Notes: generated by a model from the sequence alone, not told the origin. A DNA stretch of 64,000 bases from DATLSM01 sp963722965 (GCA_963722965.1 CAVROX010000007.1:186001-250000), one strand, 5' to 3'. Positions 1 to 9,052 are shown, numbered from the stretch's first letter. Numbers and translations are program-made.

Positions 1-168
1 CCCGGCGATCACCGCGCAGCGAACCTCGGGGTCGGGGTCCATCCGCTCCAGCTCGGTGGCGAGGCGCTCCATCACCTCCGGCGAGAGCGCGTTGCGTGCC
101 TCCGGCCGATTGAGGCGCAGCAGGGCAACATTGCCGTCGAGCGAGCTCTCGACCACGTCGACCGTCAT
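1..168 (-). CDS. Enoyl-CoA hydratase/isomerase (crotonase), N-terminal part
   Basis: The reverse strand reads from an ATG at 168 off the left edge of the window, giving 56 residues. The start MTVDVVESSLDGNVALLRLN followed by RPEARNALSPEVMERL is the typical N-terminal strand and first helix of crotonases; the NRPEARNAL motif is diagnostic of enoyl-CoA hydratase/isomerases, which hydrate 2-enoyl-CoA in beta-oxidation. The start codon directly abuts the TGA of the acyl-CoA dehydrogenase gene, so the two are probably translationally coupled. The catalytic residues lie outside the window, so hydratase and isomerase activities cannot be told apart. Confidence 0.85.
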   Translation of the reverse strand, partial: MTVDVVESSLDGNVALLRLNRPEARNALSPEVMERLATELERMDPDPEVRCAVIAG

Positions 169-1338
169 TCAGCTCTCCTCGAAGGGGAGCATCGCGTTGA
201 TCCCCGTCGCGGCCCTGCCGATGATCAACTTCTGGATCTGAGAGGTCCCCTCATAGAGGGTGGTCACCCGCGCGTCGCGCAGGTAGCGCTCAACCGGGTA
301 GTCATCGACGTAGCCGGCCCCGCCATGCACCTGGATCGCAAGGTTGGCGCACTCGACCGCCGACTCGGTCGCGTGGAGCTTTGCCAGCGAGGTCTCGATC
401 GTGTTCGGCTTGCCTTCGTCCTTGAGTGCGCCGGCGCGGTAAACCAGCATCCGCGAGGCGTCGCGCTTGAGGATCATGTCGGCGATCATCTCTTGGACCA
501 ACTGGAAGCGGGCCAGGGGTACGCCGAACTGCTTGCGCTCCTTCGCGTACTGGACCGAGGCGTCGACACAGCCCTCGCAGATCCCGACGCAGCCGGCAGC
601 GACGCTGTAGCGGCCGTTGTCGAGGGCGCTCATCGCCACCTTGAAGCCATCGCCGATCTCGCCGAGCATCGACTCCTCGCCCACCTCGACCTCGTCCAGG
701 GACAGTGAGGCGGTATCGGAGGAGCGCAGTCCGAGCTTGCCGTGGATTTCCTGGGAGGCGAACCCCTCGCTGGCGGTGGGGACCAGGAAGCAGGCGAGGC
801 CCCGGTGCTTTTTCTCGGGATCGGTCTGGGCAAAGATCAGCGCCACCTCGGCGAAGTTCCCCAGCGAGATCCACATCTTCTGGCCGCTGATCGACCAGCC
901 CGAGTCGGTCTTAGTCGCTCGGGTGCGGAGGTTGGCCGCGTCGGAGCCGGTGTCGGGCTCGGTCAGCCCGAAGCACCCCAGCGCCTCACCCGCGCACAGT
1001 CGCGGCAGCCATTTCCGCTTCTGCTCCTCGCTCCCCCAGCGCTCGATCGAACCGGCGACCAACGAAGTCTGTACCGAGACGACGGTGCGGGCGGAGGAGT
1101 CGGCGCGGCCGACCTGCTCGACGATCAAGCCATAGCCGATGTAGTCAAGGCCGCGGCCGCCGTACTCCTCCCCTACCGGTGCTCCGAGGTAGCCGACCTC
1201 GCCCAGCTTGCTGGCCAGTTCGCGGTCAAAGCGCCCGGCGCGATCGTTGTCACGCACCCGTGGCAAGATCTCGCGGTCGGCGAACTCGCGCGCCGCTTCG
1301 GAGATCAGTCGCTGCTCGTCGCTCAGCTGGAAGTCCAT
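169..1338 (-). CDS. Acyl-CoA dehydrogenase
   Basis: This 389-residue protein has the normal length for a flavin-dependent acyl-CoA dehydrogenase, which makes the alpha-beta double bond of acyl-CoA and passes electrons to ETF. The helical N-domain starts MDFQLSDEQRLISEAAREFA. The flavin and substrate loop CFGLTEPDTGSDAANLRT and the WISGQKMWI-like segment are at about 125-160. The C-domain carries LYEGTSQIQ with the likely catalytic Glu at 363. It lies between a class IV aminotransferase gene (25-base gap) and an enoyl-CoA hydratase gene (0-base gap). The gene set suggests fatty-acid, branched-chain or aromatic acyl-CoA degradation. Chain-length specificity cannot be read from the sequence. Confidence 0.93.
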   Translation of the reverse strand: MDFQLSDEQRLISEAAREFADREILPRVRDNDRAGRFDRELASKLGEVGYLGAPVGEEYGGRGLDYIGYGLIVEQVGRADSSARTVVSVQTSLVAGSIERWGSEEQKRKWLPRLCAGEALGCFGLTEPDTGSDAANLRTRATKTDSGWSISGQKMWISLGNFAEVALIFAQTDPEKKHRGLACFLVPTASEGFASQEIHGKLGLRSSDTASLSLDEVEVGEESMLGEIGDGFKVAMSALDNGRYSVAAGCVGICEGCVDASVQYAKERKQFGVPLARFQLVQEMIADMILKRDASRMLVYRAGALKDEGKPNTIETSLAKLHATESAVECANLAIQVHGGAGYVDDYPVERYLRDARVTTLYEGTSQIQKLIIGRAATGINAMLPFEES

Positions 1339-1362
1339 CTCAACCCTGCTTTCTAGTCTTGG

Positions 1363-2157
1363 TCATCGAAGCTCCTCTCCCAAGGTGGCCGCGAACGTTT
1401 CCTGTGCCTCGCGTGTGCGGGGACCTGGCGACTCGGGCAGCTTGGTGTCGTCGATCGCGGACACCACCTGGATCTCCCGTGTGGTCGAGGCGAGGAAGGC
1501 CTCGCGCGCCGCGCGCAGGTCGGCGATCGGCCACGCTCCCTCCTCGACCTTGAGCGCCCCGATCAAACGCCCTCGGGTGATCGACTCCAGCACCCCGGCC
1601 TCGAGCGCCGGCGTCCGCAGGGATCCTTGCGGTGAGACCCAGAAAATCGAGGAAGTCGGCGGCTCAAGCACCGTGCCATCGGGCTGCACCAAGACCGCCT
1701 CATCGGCGCCCTGAGCTTTCGCCAGCCGCGTCGCCTGCATGTTGGCCGCGTAAGAGAGCGACTTGACCCCGTTGAGGATCACGGTCGGGCAGTAGGTGAC
1801 GGTGGCGAGGCGCAGAGCCTCGGCATGTGGCGGCAGCGGCTCGGTGGCTGCGATCCGTCGTCCACCGCGGGTCACGATCACCCGGAGCTGTCCGTTCGCG
1901 TCGCCGAGATCGCCGAGGAGGGCGCCGATCTCGCGCTCCAGTGCGGGCCGGTCGAACTTCAGCTCGATCGCGGCGCCGGAACGTTCAAGGCGATCGAGAT
2001 GGTCAGCGAGCGCGAACAGCCGCCCCCCATAGATGCGGATCACCTCGAAGGCTCCGTCGCCTCGGTACAGGCCGTCGTCTTTGAGTGGGATGGTCGCTTC
2101 GGGGGTGGGGGAGATGACCCCGTCGACGCTCGCAAGCTCTCGCAAGGTGGTCGTCAT
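1363..2157 (-). CDS. Class IV PLP-dependent aminotransferase (BCAT / aminodeoxychorismate lyase family)
   Basis: This 264-residue fold-type IV PLP enzyme begins with SVDGVISPTPEATIPLKDDG and has the family signature YRGDGAFEVIRIYGG. The segment VKSLSYAANMQATRLAKAQG followed by ADEAVLV matches the region carrying the PLP lysine (K of VKSLSY). EPPTSSIFWV is the phosphate/PLP-binding loop. The family includes branched-chain amino acid aminotransferases, D-amino acid aminotransferases and 4-amino-4-deoxychorismate lyase. The short length favours the lyase or D-aminotransferase-like subgroups, but substrate is not resolvable. It sits in the acyl-CoA operon between thiolase and acyl-CoA dehydrogenase, which would also fit branched-chain amino acid breakdown. 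Confidence 0.88.
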   Translation of the reverse strand: MTTTLRELASVDGVISPTPEATIPLKDDGLYRGDGAFEVIRIYGGRLFALADHLDRLERSGAAIELKFDRPALEREIGALLGDLGDANGQLRVIVTRGGRRIAATEPLPPHAEALRLATVTYCPTVILNGVKSLSYAANMQATRLAKAQGADEAVLVQPDGTVLEPPTSSIFWVSPQGSLRTPALEAGVLESITRGRLIGALKVEEGAWPIADLRAAREAFLASTTREIQVVSAIDDTKLPESPGPRTREAQETFAATLGEELR

Positions 2158-2202
2158 CGCGGCGGCGAGGCTACCTCAGATCGCCGTTCGCCCGAGCCCG
2201 GC

Positions 2203-3402
2203 TCAAACGGCTTCGAACACGGTCGCAAGGCCTTGGCCGACTCCGACGCAGAGGGTGGCGAGGCCATAGCGGGCGCCGCGGCGGCCCAGCTCCCTGACCA
2301 GGGTTGTGGCGAGCCGCGCGCCCGAGCAGCCGAGCGGATGCCCGAGCGCAATCGCGCCGCCGTTGACGTTAAGCCGCTCCCCCTCGATCCCAAGCTCCCG
2401 CGCGCAGGCCAGTGCTTGGGAGGCGAATGCCTCGTTCAGCTCGACCAACTCGATTTGCTCAAGCGAGAGGCCGGCGGCGGCGAGGGCGCGTGGCACCGCC
2501 TTGACCGGGCCAATACCCATGTAGGCGGGGTCCACCCCGGCCACGCCGAAAGAGACGATCCGAGCCAGCGGCTCGGCGCCGAGGCGCTCCGCCCCCGCCT
2601 CGGAGGCGATCAGCAGGCAGGCGGCGCCGTCATTGAGGGTGGAGGCGTTTCCGGCGGTCACTGTCCCGCCCTCGCGGAAGACGGGGCGCAGTTCGGTGAG
2701 CTTCTCCAGCGAGGCGTCGGGTCGCGGGCCCTCGTCGGCCTCGACGAGGACCGCTCCACGTCCGCGGGTAGCTTCTATCGCGACGATCTCCTCGGCAAGC
2801 AGACCCGCCTCGGCGGCGGCGACCGCACGCTGGTGGCTGCGCAGGGCGAAGGCGTCCTGGTCCGCGCGGCTCACCCGGTAGCGCTCGGCGACGTTCTCCC
2901 CGGTCTCGCCCATCGACTCGGTCGAGACTCCCAGGTCGGCCATTCGCGGGTTGACCATGCGCCAACCTAGGGTCGTGTCGTGCATAGTCTGGGCGCCGCG
3001 CGGGAGGCCGCGTTCGGGCTTCTCCACCACCCACGGGGCGCGGCTCATCGACTCGACCCCACCCGCGAGATAGATGTCTCCCTCACCCAGTTTGACTGCA
3101 CGGGCGGCGGCGTTAACTGCCTCCAGACCCGAAGCGCAGAGACGGTTGACGGTTGCACCGGGGACGCTGTAGGGCAGCCCGGCAAGCAGCACCGCCATCC
3201 GCGCCGCGTCGCGGTTGTCCTCGCCCGACTGGTTCGCGGCGCCGAAGTAGACGTCGGTGATTTGGCTCGGGTCAACGCCGCTGCGCGCGACGATGGCTCG
3301 GATCGTATGGGCGGCGAGATCGTCGGGGCGCACGCTCGAGAGTGCGCCCCGGTAGGAGCCGATCGGCGTGCGGATCGCGTCGATTACGTAGGCCTCGGCC
3401 AT
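2203..3402 (-). CDS. Thiolase (acetyl-CoA C-acyltransferase)
   Basis: This 399-residue protein is a full-length thiolase, cleaving or forming 3-ketoacyl-CoA. The nucleophile is Cys89 in NRLCASGLEAV. The catalytic His355 is in GGAIALGHPLGCSGAR and the second Cys385 in CVGVGQG. NEAFASQA supplies the oxyanion-hole region. The segment FGAANQSGEDNRDAARMAVL resembles beta-ketoadipyl-CoA thiolases (PcaF/PaaJ type), so a role in aromatic degradation is possible, but general beta-oxidation is equally consistent. It is the first gene of a minus-strand operon with the aminotransferase, acyl-CoA dehydrogenase and enoyl-CoA hydratase genes. Confidence 0.92.
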   Translation of the reverse strand: MAEAYVIDAIRTPIGSYRGALSSVRPDDLAAHTIRAIVARSGVDPSQITDVYFGAANQSGEDNRDAARMAVLLAGLPYSVPGATVNRLCASGLEAVNAAARAVKLGEGDIYLAGGVESMSRAPWVVEKPERGLPRGAQTMHDTTLGWRMVNPRMADLGVSTESMGETGENVAERYRVSRADQDAFALRSHQRAVAAAEAGLLAEEIVAIEATRGRGAVLVEADEGPRPDASLEKLTELRPVFREGGTVTAGNASTLNDGAACLLIASEAGAERLGAEPLARIVSFGVAGVDPAYMGIGPVKAVPRALAAAGLSLEQIELVELNEAFASQALACARELGIEGERLNVNGGAIALGHPLGCSGARLATTLVRELGRRGARYGLATLCVGVGQGLATVFEAV

Positions 3403-3449
3403 TGGGAATGATTAAACAGGGAGCCCGGCCTCGCGCGTATCCTTAGCGC

Positions 3450-3743
3450 GTGGGTTTCCTCCTGGGGACGGTTGCGGTCTTCCTTTTCCTGGTCGGAGTG
3501 CTGGTCGTGGTCGGGCGCCTGTATCCAGGCAGCAGCGCCGAAATCGTCGACTGGCGGCCGACCCGATCGCCCGAGGTCGAGGTTCAGAACGAGATCGACG
3601 ACGTCCGCCAAATGCTGGATGCCCAAAACGAACTCCGCCGCCGTCGCGGTGCCCCCGAGATGACCGAGAGCGAGCTTCGACAGAGGGTCGACGAGGAAGA
3701 GCGCGACCGGCTGCGCTGGCAGTGGCCCTCCAGAGCCTCCTAG
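3450..3743 (+). CDS. Small single-pass membrane protein, unknown function
   Basis: This 97-residue protein starts with GTG. It has one N-terminal transmembrane helix (GFLLGTVAVFLFLVGVLVVV, residues 2-21) followed by a charged, soluble tail rich in Glu and Arg that is predicted helical (EVQNEIDDVRQMLDAQNELR). It starts about 50 bases from the divergently transcribed thiolase gene and ends 10 bases before the next gene, with which it is probably co-transcribed. I do not recognise the family. Confidence 0.7.
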   Translation: MGFLLGTVAVFLFLVGVLVVVGRLYPGSSAEIVDWRPTRSPEVEVQNEIDDVRQMLDAQNELRRRRGAPEMTESELRQRVDEEERDRLRWQWPSRAS

Positions 3744-3753
3744 TGGAGAGGCG

Positions 3754-4257
3754 ATGGCGAGGGCGCTGATCGTCGGCTGCGGTTGCCGCGGGCGGCTGCT
3801 GGGGGGACGGTTGCTTGCCGAGGGCTGGGCGGTGCGCGGAACGAGCCGTCGCCGGGAGGGGCTGGCGGCGATCGAGGCGGCGGGGATCGAGCCCGCCCTC
3901 GCCGACCCCGACCGTCCCGCCACCCTTCTCGATCTGCTCGGCGACGTCACCGTCGTCCACTGGTTGCTTGGCTCCGCCCAGGCCGAGCCGGAGGTGATCG
4001 CCGCGATCCACGGGCCGCGCTTGGAGCGGATGCTGGAGAAGCTCGTCGACACCCCGGTACGGGGCTTCGTCTACGAGGCGGCGGGCCGAGTGCAGCGCCA
4101 CCACCTGGAGCGGGGGGAGGGGATCGTCCGTGCGGCTGCCGAGACCTGGCGGCTTCCGGTCGAGGTGGTCGTCTCCGCCGCTCCGGCGGACCCGCCGGCC
4201 TGGGTCGAGGCAATGGTCGCTGCCAGCTCGCGCCTCACGCATTCGACCGGTCGATAA
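3754..4257 (+). CDS. Rossmann-fold NAD(P)-binding protein (atypical short-chain/epimerase-like)
   Basis: This 167-residue protein begins MARALIVGCGCRGRLLGGRL, a glycine-rich dinucleotide-binding loop (GCGCRGRLLG) after a hydrophobic beta strand. GTSRR, after the second strand, is typical of NADP preference. TVVHWLLGSA and RGFVYEAAGRV resemble the beta-4 and beta-5 strands of extended SDR/epimerase folds. The protein is much shorter than a full epimerase, so it may have only the cofactor domain. It follows the small membrane protein gene by 10 bases. No substrate can be assigned. Confidence 0.75.
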   Translation: MARALIVGCGCRGRLLGGRLLAEGWAVRGTSRRREGLAAIEAAGIEPALADPDRPATLLDLLGDVTVVHWLLGSAQAEPEVIAAIHGPRLERMLEKLVDTPVRGFVYEAAGRVQRHHLERGEGIVRAAAETWRLPVEVVVSAAPADPPAWVEAMVAASSRLTHSTGR

Positions 4258-4320
4258 ATATGTCTAAACTCGGACTGGAATTCGGGAGATTCGGATGCCC
4301 GACTGAATCGGAGGTTGCGG

Positions 4321-5171
4321 ATGAGCTACGCGAAGGATGTCCTTGTCGAGACCGATTGGGTCGCCGATCACCTAGACGACGACTCGATCCGCATCGTCGA
4401 GGTCGACGAGAACCCGGCGCTCTACGCCGAGGCCCACATCCCGGGCGCGATCGGTTTCGACTGGAAGGCCGACCTCCAGGACCAGGTCAAGCGCGACTTC
4501 CTCGGCCCCGAGGACTTCGGCGCCCTGATCGGGCAGCCGCGGCATCTCCAACGACCACACCGTCGTCCTCTACGGCGACCGCAACAACTGGTTCGCCGCC
4601 TACACCTACTGGTATCTCCAGCTACTACGGGCACGACAAGGTGAAGCTCGCTCAACGGGCCGCGCGAGAAGTGGATCGCCGAAGGGCGGCCGACCACGAC
4701 CGAGGCTGCCCGAGCTACCCGGCCGCGACATTCACCGCGCAGCCCGGCGACAACTCGATCCGCGCCTACCGCGACGAGGTGACTCGCCGCGCTGCGACTC
4801 CTCGACCAAGCTGGTCGACGTGCGCTCGCCCGCAGGAGTACTCGGGCGAGCTGATCGCGATGCCCGGCTACGAGCAGGAGGGCGCGCAGCGCGCCGGCCA
4901 CATCCCCGGCGCCGAGTCGGTGCCCTGGGCGCAGGCGGTCAACGAGGACGGCACGTTCAAGTCGGCCGACGAGCTGCGCGACCTGTACGGCGGCAAGGGC
5001 GTGATCTCGAGGCAGCACGCCGATCATCGCCTACTGCCGGATCGGCGAGCGCTCGGCGCACACCTGGTTCGTCCTCCACGAGCTGCTCGGCCAGGACGAC
5101 GTCAAGAACTACGACGGGTCGTGGACCGAGTGGGGGAACCTCGTCGGGCGTCCCGTCGAGAAGGAGTCTGA
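4321..5171 (+). pseudogene. Thiosulfate/3-mercaptopyruvate sulfurtransferase (tandem rhodanese), multiply frameshifted
   Basis: The start MSYAKDVLVETDWVADHLDD and the segment AHIPGAIGFDWKADLQDQVK, with KRDFLGPEDFGALIG, match actinobacterial two-domain rhodanese sulfurtransferases. After about 4530 the homology continues only by changing frame: ISNDHTVVLYGDRNNWFAAY, then LNGPREKWIAEGRPTTTEA near 4655-4700, then YPAATFTAQPGDNSIRAYRD, then QEYSGELIAMPGYEQEG and RAGHIPGAESVPWAQAVNED. Near the C-terminus the active-site region IIAYCRIGERS can be pieced together at about 5020-5045. At least four single-base shifts are needed. Either the gene is dead or the read has errors; the reading is unusually easy to repair, which favours error. 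Confidence 0.85.
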
Positions 5172-5676
5172 GCAGAGGAAATCGCCGAGGATGCGCGCGG
5201 TTGCCCCCCAGATCAGGTGCTCGCCCACCATCGTATGTGGGGGTGTGGATGGGGACGCCGCGGCGGATCAGGCGGCGGATCGCGTAGTCCCCGCTCAGGG
5301 CCGTCGAGCGAGAAAGTGAGGACGCGTCTCGACCTCGCGCAGGGTTGGGCTCCAGGCGCCAGCCGGCTCGGATGCGGGATGCGCCCGACGAAGGGGTAGA
5401 TGCGGTAGCCGGTGACGAAGGTCGCGGTCGGCGGCAGCGCCTCGCCGATCTCGACCCGCGAGGGGTCGAGGCCGATCTCCTCGCTGGGCCTCGCGCAGCG
5501 CCGTGGCGGTCAGATCGGCATCGCCCTCATCCTTGCGCCCTCCCGGGAACGAGATCTCTCCGGCGTGGCGGCGCAGGTCGGCGCGCCGCTTGGTGAAGAT
5601 CAAGCCCGGGATCATCGGGCCAGCCGAAGAGCGGCAGCAGCACCGCTGCCTCCTTTCGATGTCTGTTAACCGCCAT
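5165..5676 (-). pseudogene. Nudix hydrolase (CoA pyrophosphatase-like), frameshifted
   Basis: From an ATG at 5676 the reading is MAVNRHRKEAAVLLPLFGW, then after one shift MIPGLIFTKRRADLRRHAGE and ISFPGGRKDEGDADLTATAL, the start of a Nudix box (GX5EX7REUXEEXGU). The REA-EEIGLDPS part of the box is recovered only after a further shift near 5485. ALPPTATFVTGYRIYPFVGR is read in that frame, and VGEHLIWGATARILGDF near 5175-5220 in yet another. These segments and their order are those of CoA pyrophosphatases (NudL-like), which cleave CoA to 4'-phosphopantetheine and 3',5'-ADP. The gene starts 23 bases after the SDR stop, as the last gene of the minus-strand operon, and converges on the rhodanese gene. 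At least three frameshifts are present. Confidence 0.78.
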
Positions 5677-5699
5677 CGACAGGGGCGCGGACGAGGGGG

Positions 5700-6513
5700 T
5701 CAGATGATCACCTGCACGGTGCCGCCGTCGACCGACCAGGCGGCTCCGCTGACGTAGGAGGCACGCTCGGAGCAGAGGAAGACGATCGCCGCGGCGACCT
5801 CGCCGACCTCGGCCAGCCGGCCGATCGGGCGCTTCGCGCCGGCGTCCGCCAGCGCCTCCTCACGGCTCGCCGCACCGGACATCGCGTGCGACTGGTCGAG
5901 CAGGCCCCCCGACTCCATCCACATCTCCGAGGCGACCGGGCCAGGACAGATCGCATTGACCAGAACACCGTGACCGGCGTGGCGGTCGGCGAACAAGCGG
6001 GAGAGGGAGAGCTCCGCGGCCTTTGCCACCGAGTAGTCCGGCATTGCCGCCGTGGGGCGCTTGCCGGCGGTCGAGCAGACGTTGACAACACGGCCCCAGC
6101 CCCGCTCGGTCATCGGCGGGATCGCCGGCTCGCATCGCCCGCAAAGGCGCCATCACGTTGAGCTCATACTGGCCGCGCCAGTCTTCGTCTGGGACCTCAT
6201 CGAGGTCGCGCCAGCGGGCGACGCCGGCGTTATTGACCAGTACGTCGAGGGCGCCAAACCGCTCGACCGCGGCGGTAAGCATCCGCTCACCCGCGTCATC
6301 ATCGGTGACGTCGAGGGAGAGGTGATCAGCGCGCCCACCGCCCTCGGCCCCCGCGGCTCTCGCCTCCTCGGTCGCCTCCCTGAGCCGTGTCTCGTTACGG
6401 GCGATCACTAGGACGTCTGCCCCCTCCGCGCAGAGCAGTCGCGCCGTCTCGCGGCCGATCCCGCGGCCAGCGCCGGTGACGGCGCAGACGCGCCCTTTAA
6501 GGCCGAGGTCCAT
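5700..6513 (-). pseudogene. Short-chain dehydrogenase/reductase, single frameshift
   Basis: The start MDLGLKGRVCAVTGAGRGIG at 6513 has the TGxxxGIG cofactor loop. VLVNNAGVARW supplies the NNAG motif. Near 6125 the frame changes by one base, and the protein continues IPPMTERGWGRVVNVCSTAG and PDYSVAKAAELSLSRLF, giving the Ser and the Tyr-xxx-Lys of the catalytic set. It ends YVSGAAWSVDGGTVQVI, the usual SDR C-terminus. Restoring one base gives about 270 residues, the normal family length. It is an NAD(P)H-dependent oxidoreductase of unknown substrate. It starts 10 bases after the cobalamin adenosyltransferase gene in the same operon. Confidence 0.88.
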
Positions 6514-6523
6514 TGGCCGAAAG

Positions 6524-7089
6524 CTAAGCCCTGCGCCGACCCTCGAACAACGCCGGGTCGTCAACGTCGGCGAAGCGGGCCATCGCGTAGGCGAGGTCGG
6601 AGGCGCGGTTGACAAAGTGGATCACGGTCTCGCTTGCCAGCTCGCCGGCCTCGGCGAGGGCGGCTATCGCCCGCTCAGCCCGGCGGATCGCGGTACGCGC
6701 TACGTCGATTTGGGCGGAGAGCTGGTTGCCGCCCGGGATCACGAATTGGGGGGGAGCTCGACCTGGGACATGTAGTGGTCGATCCGCTCCTCGATTGCGG
6801 CGACCATCTCCTCCGTCGTCCGACTGATCCCGTCTTCGAGGCGGTCGGCGGCCTGCGCTGCCGTCGCCAGCTCCGCACCGGCGACGAAAATGTCGTCTTG
6901 GAGGCGGAGGATATCGGCCGCCAGCTCGACCTCGCCGGGGCCGCAAAGGGCGCGGGCCACGCCTAGCTCCGAGCAGGCCTCATCCAGCGAACCGTAGGCC
7001 TCGGTGCGTGGGTGGTGCTTGGGGACGCGGCCGCCGTACCAAAGCGAGGTGCTCCCGTCGTCGCCCTTCCTGGTGTAGATCTTGACCAC
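6524..7089 (-). pseudogene. Cob(I)alamin adenosyltransferase (PduO type), homopolymer frameshift
   Basis: From a GTG at 7089 the protein reads MVKIYTRKGDDGSTSLWYGG, the ATP-binding N-terminal motif of PduO/MMAB-type ATP:corrinoid adenosyltransferases. It then breaks at a run of seven G (about 6747-6753; seven C on the coding strand). With eight C the frame continues ELPPQFVIPGGNQLSAQIDV, with RRAERAIAAL and VIHFVNRASDLAYAMAR, the conserved C-terminal corrinoid and ATP-contact segments. The enzyme makes adenosylcobalamin, the cofactor of methylmalonyl-CoA mutase. The single deviation is in a homopolymer, so a sequencing length error is the likeliest explanation and the gene is probably intact in the organism. 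Confidence 0.9.
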
Positions 7090-7098
7090 GGGTCGATC

Positions 7099-8406
7099 CT
7101 AGGTACGCGGGCGTGGCGGACCGACCGGGTTGAAGACCAGGCCGGTCATCACCTTGGGGAAGAAGTAGGTCGACTTCGGCGGCATGTTCTCCTCGGTGTC
7201 GGCGACCGCGCGCACTTGTTCGACCGGGTCCGGGCGCAGGAAGAAGGCGACGTCGTAGGAGCCGTGCTCGAGCAGGGCTAGCGAGTGCCGGAACGTCTTC
7301 GCGTAGCCGAGTCCACGCTTGGCGGCGATGTCCTCGTCGGTCATCCGGGCGGGCCCTTCAGGACCGCGTCTCCAGAATCGGCGGATCGAGGCGGCGATAG
7401 GCTTCGGGCTTGCCCGTCGAGCAGACGACCCGGCGATCGACGGTGTCCTTGAGCCGCAAGCGGAAGGCGCGCTTGGTGGAAGTTGTCGAGTCGAGACCGA
7501 AGACCCCGATGCCGTCGCCCGCCTCGGGCGCGAGGTCCGAGGTGGAGGAGAGGCGCTCGATCGCGTCGAACAGTCGCGCGAAGCCGGCCGCCGAGGCGCT
7601 GCTGACGCTCGGCGTCGCCGGCGAATCCGAGAGGAGGCGGTGGGTGGGGAAGACGGTGAGCCCGGGGTCGTGGAGCGCCGTCAGCGCACATCAGCATGTA
7701 GCGGTGCGGACCCTCGCCGCCGATCTCATCGCGGTAGGCGCGGGCGGTCTCGTAGCGGTGGTGGCCGTCGGCGATCAGCAGCTCGGCGCCAGCGAGGCGC
7801 TCTGCCACCGCGGCGTGAATCGCCGGGTCACCAACCCTCCAGACGCGGTTGACCGTGCCGGCATCGTCGGTGACTTCCCCCAGGGCTCGCCCGTGGTCGC
7901 GGGCTCGACCAGCGGCCAGGCATCCACGGTGCTAAGCGAGAAGATCGGGGAGAGATTGAGGCCGGTCGCCCGAGTGAGTTCGAGCCGGTCGCGCTTGGGG
8001 CCCGGCAGGGTCCGCTCGTGGGGGCGGACCCTGCCCGCGCCGTAATCCTCAACCCTGACGCGGACGAGGATCCCGTGGCGGGTGTGGGCGGAACCGTCCG
8101 GGGCGGCGTAGGTCTGGGTTAGCGCCCAGATCGCCGGCTCGGGGTCGTCGAGCAGAGCGCCGGCCTGGCGCCATGCCTCGATCCTCTCGGCCGCTTCCCG
8201 GTAGGGGTCTCCGCCGGTATCCTGCGGGCCGCTCTCACCGTATGGCTTGGGCAGGTCGATCGCGACCGCGTTGTACGGGGAACGCGCGAGCAGCTCCGCC
8301 CGCTGGTCGGCATCGATCACGTCGTAGGGCGGGGAGCGACGTCCTGGAGAGAGCCGACGACGTGCAAGTCGTAATGGAGAGCATTGAAGGGCCCGACGTC
8401 TGCCAT
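7099..8406 (-). pseudogene. DUF1015 family protein, multiply frameshifted
   Basis: From an ATG at 8406 the reading is MADVGPFNALHYD, then after a shift APPYDVIDADQRAELLARSP and YNAVAIDLPKPYGESG, the characteristic N-terminus of DUF1015 proteins. Farther on, the conserved motif LLIADGHHRYETARAYRDE is read at about 7730-7790. The C-terminal piece MTDEDIAAKRGLGYAKTFRH and NMPPKSTYFFPKVMTGLVFN ends at 7099. At least four frame changes are needed to join the pieces. Members of the family are sometimes linked to serine kinase (SerK-like) activity, but no function is certain here. It is the first gene of the operon, 10 bases upstream of the adenosyltransferase gene. Confidence 0.83.
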
Positions 8407-8466
8407 CGCCGCGAAAGCTAGCGATTGGCGACCCTCGCCATCGGCGCCGCTTTAGACTGGCGTCCT

Positions 8467-8541
8467 CGGGGCGTAGCGAAGCCTGGTTATCGCGCCTGCT
8501 TTGGGGGCAGGAGATCGCTGGTTCAAATCCAGCCGCCCCGA
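8467..8541 (+). tRNA. tRNA-Pro (anticodon TGG)
   Basis: The 7-bp acceptor stem CGGGGCG/CGCCCCG is perfect. The anticodon arm is CCTGC-TTTGGGG-GCAGG with anticodon TGG, and the T arm GCTGG-TTCAAAT-CCAGC is perfect. CCA is not encoded; the discriminator base is A8541. This is the intact gene at the left boundary of the 8.5-44.3 kb island, and its 3' half is duplicated at 44231. Confidence 0.96.
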
Positions 8542-8542
8542 T
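8495..8542 (+). repeat. Left attachment site (attL), 3' half of tRNA-Pro
   Basis: These 48 bases, from the anticodon stem to just past the tRNA end, recur at 44231-44278 in the same orientation with a single mismatch (C8516 versus T44252). Direct repetition of a tRNA 3' end next to a tyrosine integrase is the classic footprint of site-specific integration. Confidence 0.9.
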
Positions 8543-9052
8543 TATGTAAGCCGCCGCGTCAAAGTGCCGCAGATCGCGTCACAGCAGCGGATTCTCGCAT
8601 TTCTAGGCGGATCTCCGTGACTGCGGGGTTTCCGCACAGAGGGACATTCCGGGCCGCGTGTGCACGCAACCCGTAGCAAAGCCGTAGCAGTCCGCTTTCG
8701 TTTTGGGGTCCTGCTACGGCCCGAATCAGCGCCGACGGCCTGGTTGATGCATGGCTTTGCCTCGGCCCTTTCGATGAAACTTTTTGCTCTCGACGACGCC
8801 GGTCGCGTGACGAATGGCAACGGGCGGCGTTTCTGAGCCTCTGGCGGCGCCTGCGGCGCATCGGCTACGGCGGGCCCTCCGGTGGGCCGAGGGGCGCCGG
8901 TTGCAGCCTCTACCGCGACCTCGGCGGCTCGACAGCAGCCCAAATCTCGCGCTGCATTCCGACAAGCGCTACCGGCCCTCTCGCTCAGCTTGGACGTGAT
9001 GGAGCCGGTGGCGCGGCTCGACGCGAGCGGGTCGGAGTAGTTCCGACCCCGG
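8542..9052. other. Non-coding island edge
   Basis: I see no convincing gene here. The only structure is the CCGTAGCA repeat cluster at 8671-8720. Open frames across this stretch have no recognisable motif or start context. Confidence 0.5.
8671..8720. repeat. CCGTAGCA repeat cluster near attL
   Basis: CCGTAGCA occurs directly at 8671 and 8682, and inverted (TGCTACGG) at 8712. The last two copies form a perfect 10-bp inverted repeat (8681-8690 / 8711-8720) around a 20-base loop. The site is about 130-180 bases inside the island from the attachment core, the distance expected for integrase or excisionase arm sites. A terminator-like hairpin is the alternative. Function is inferred only from position. 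Confidence 0.4.
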
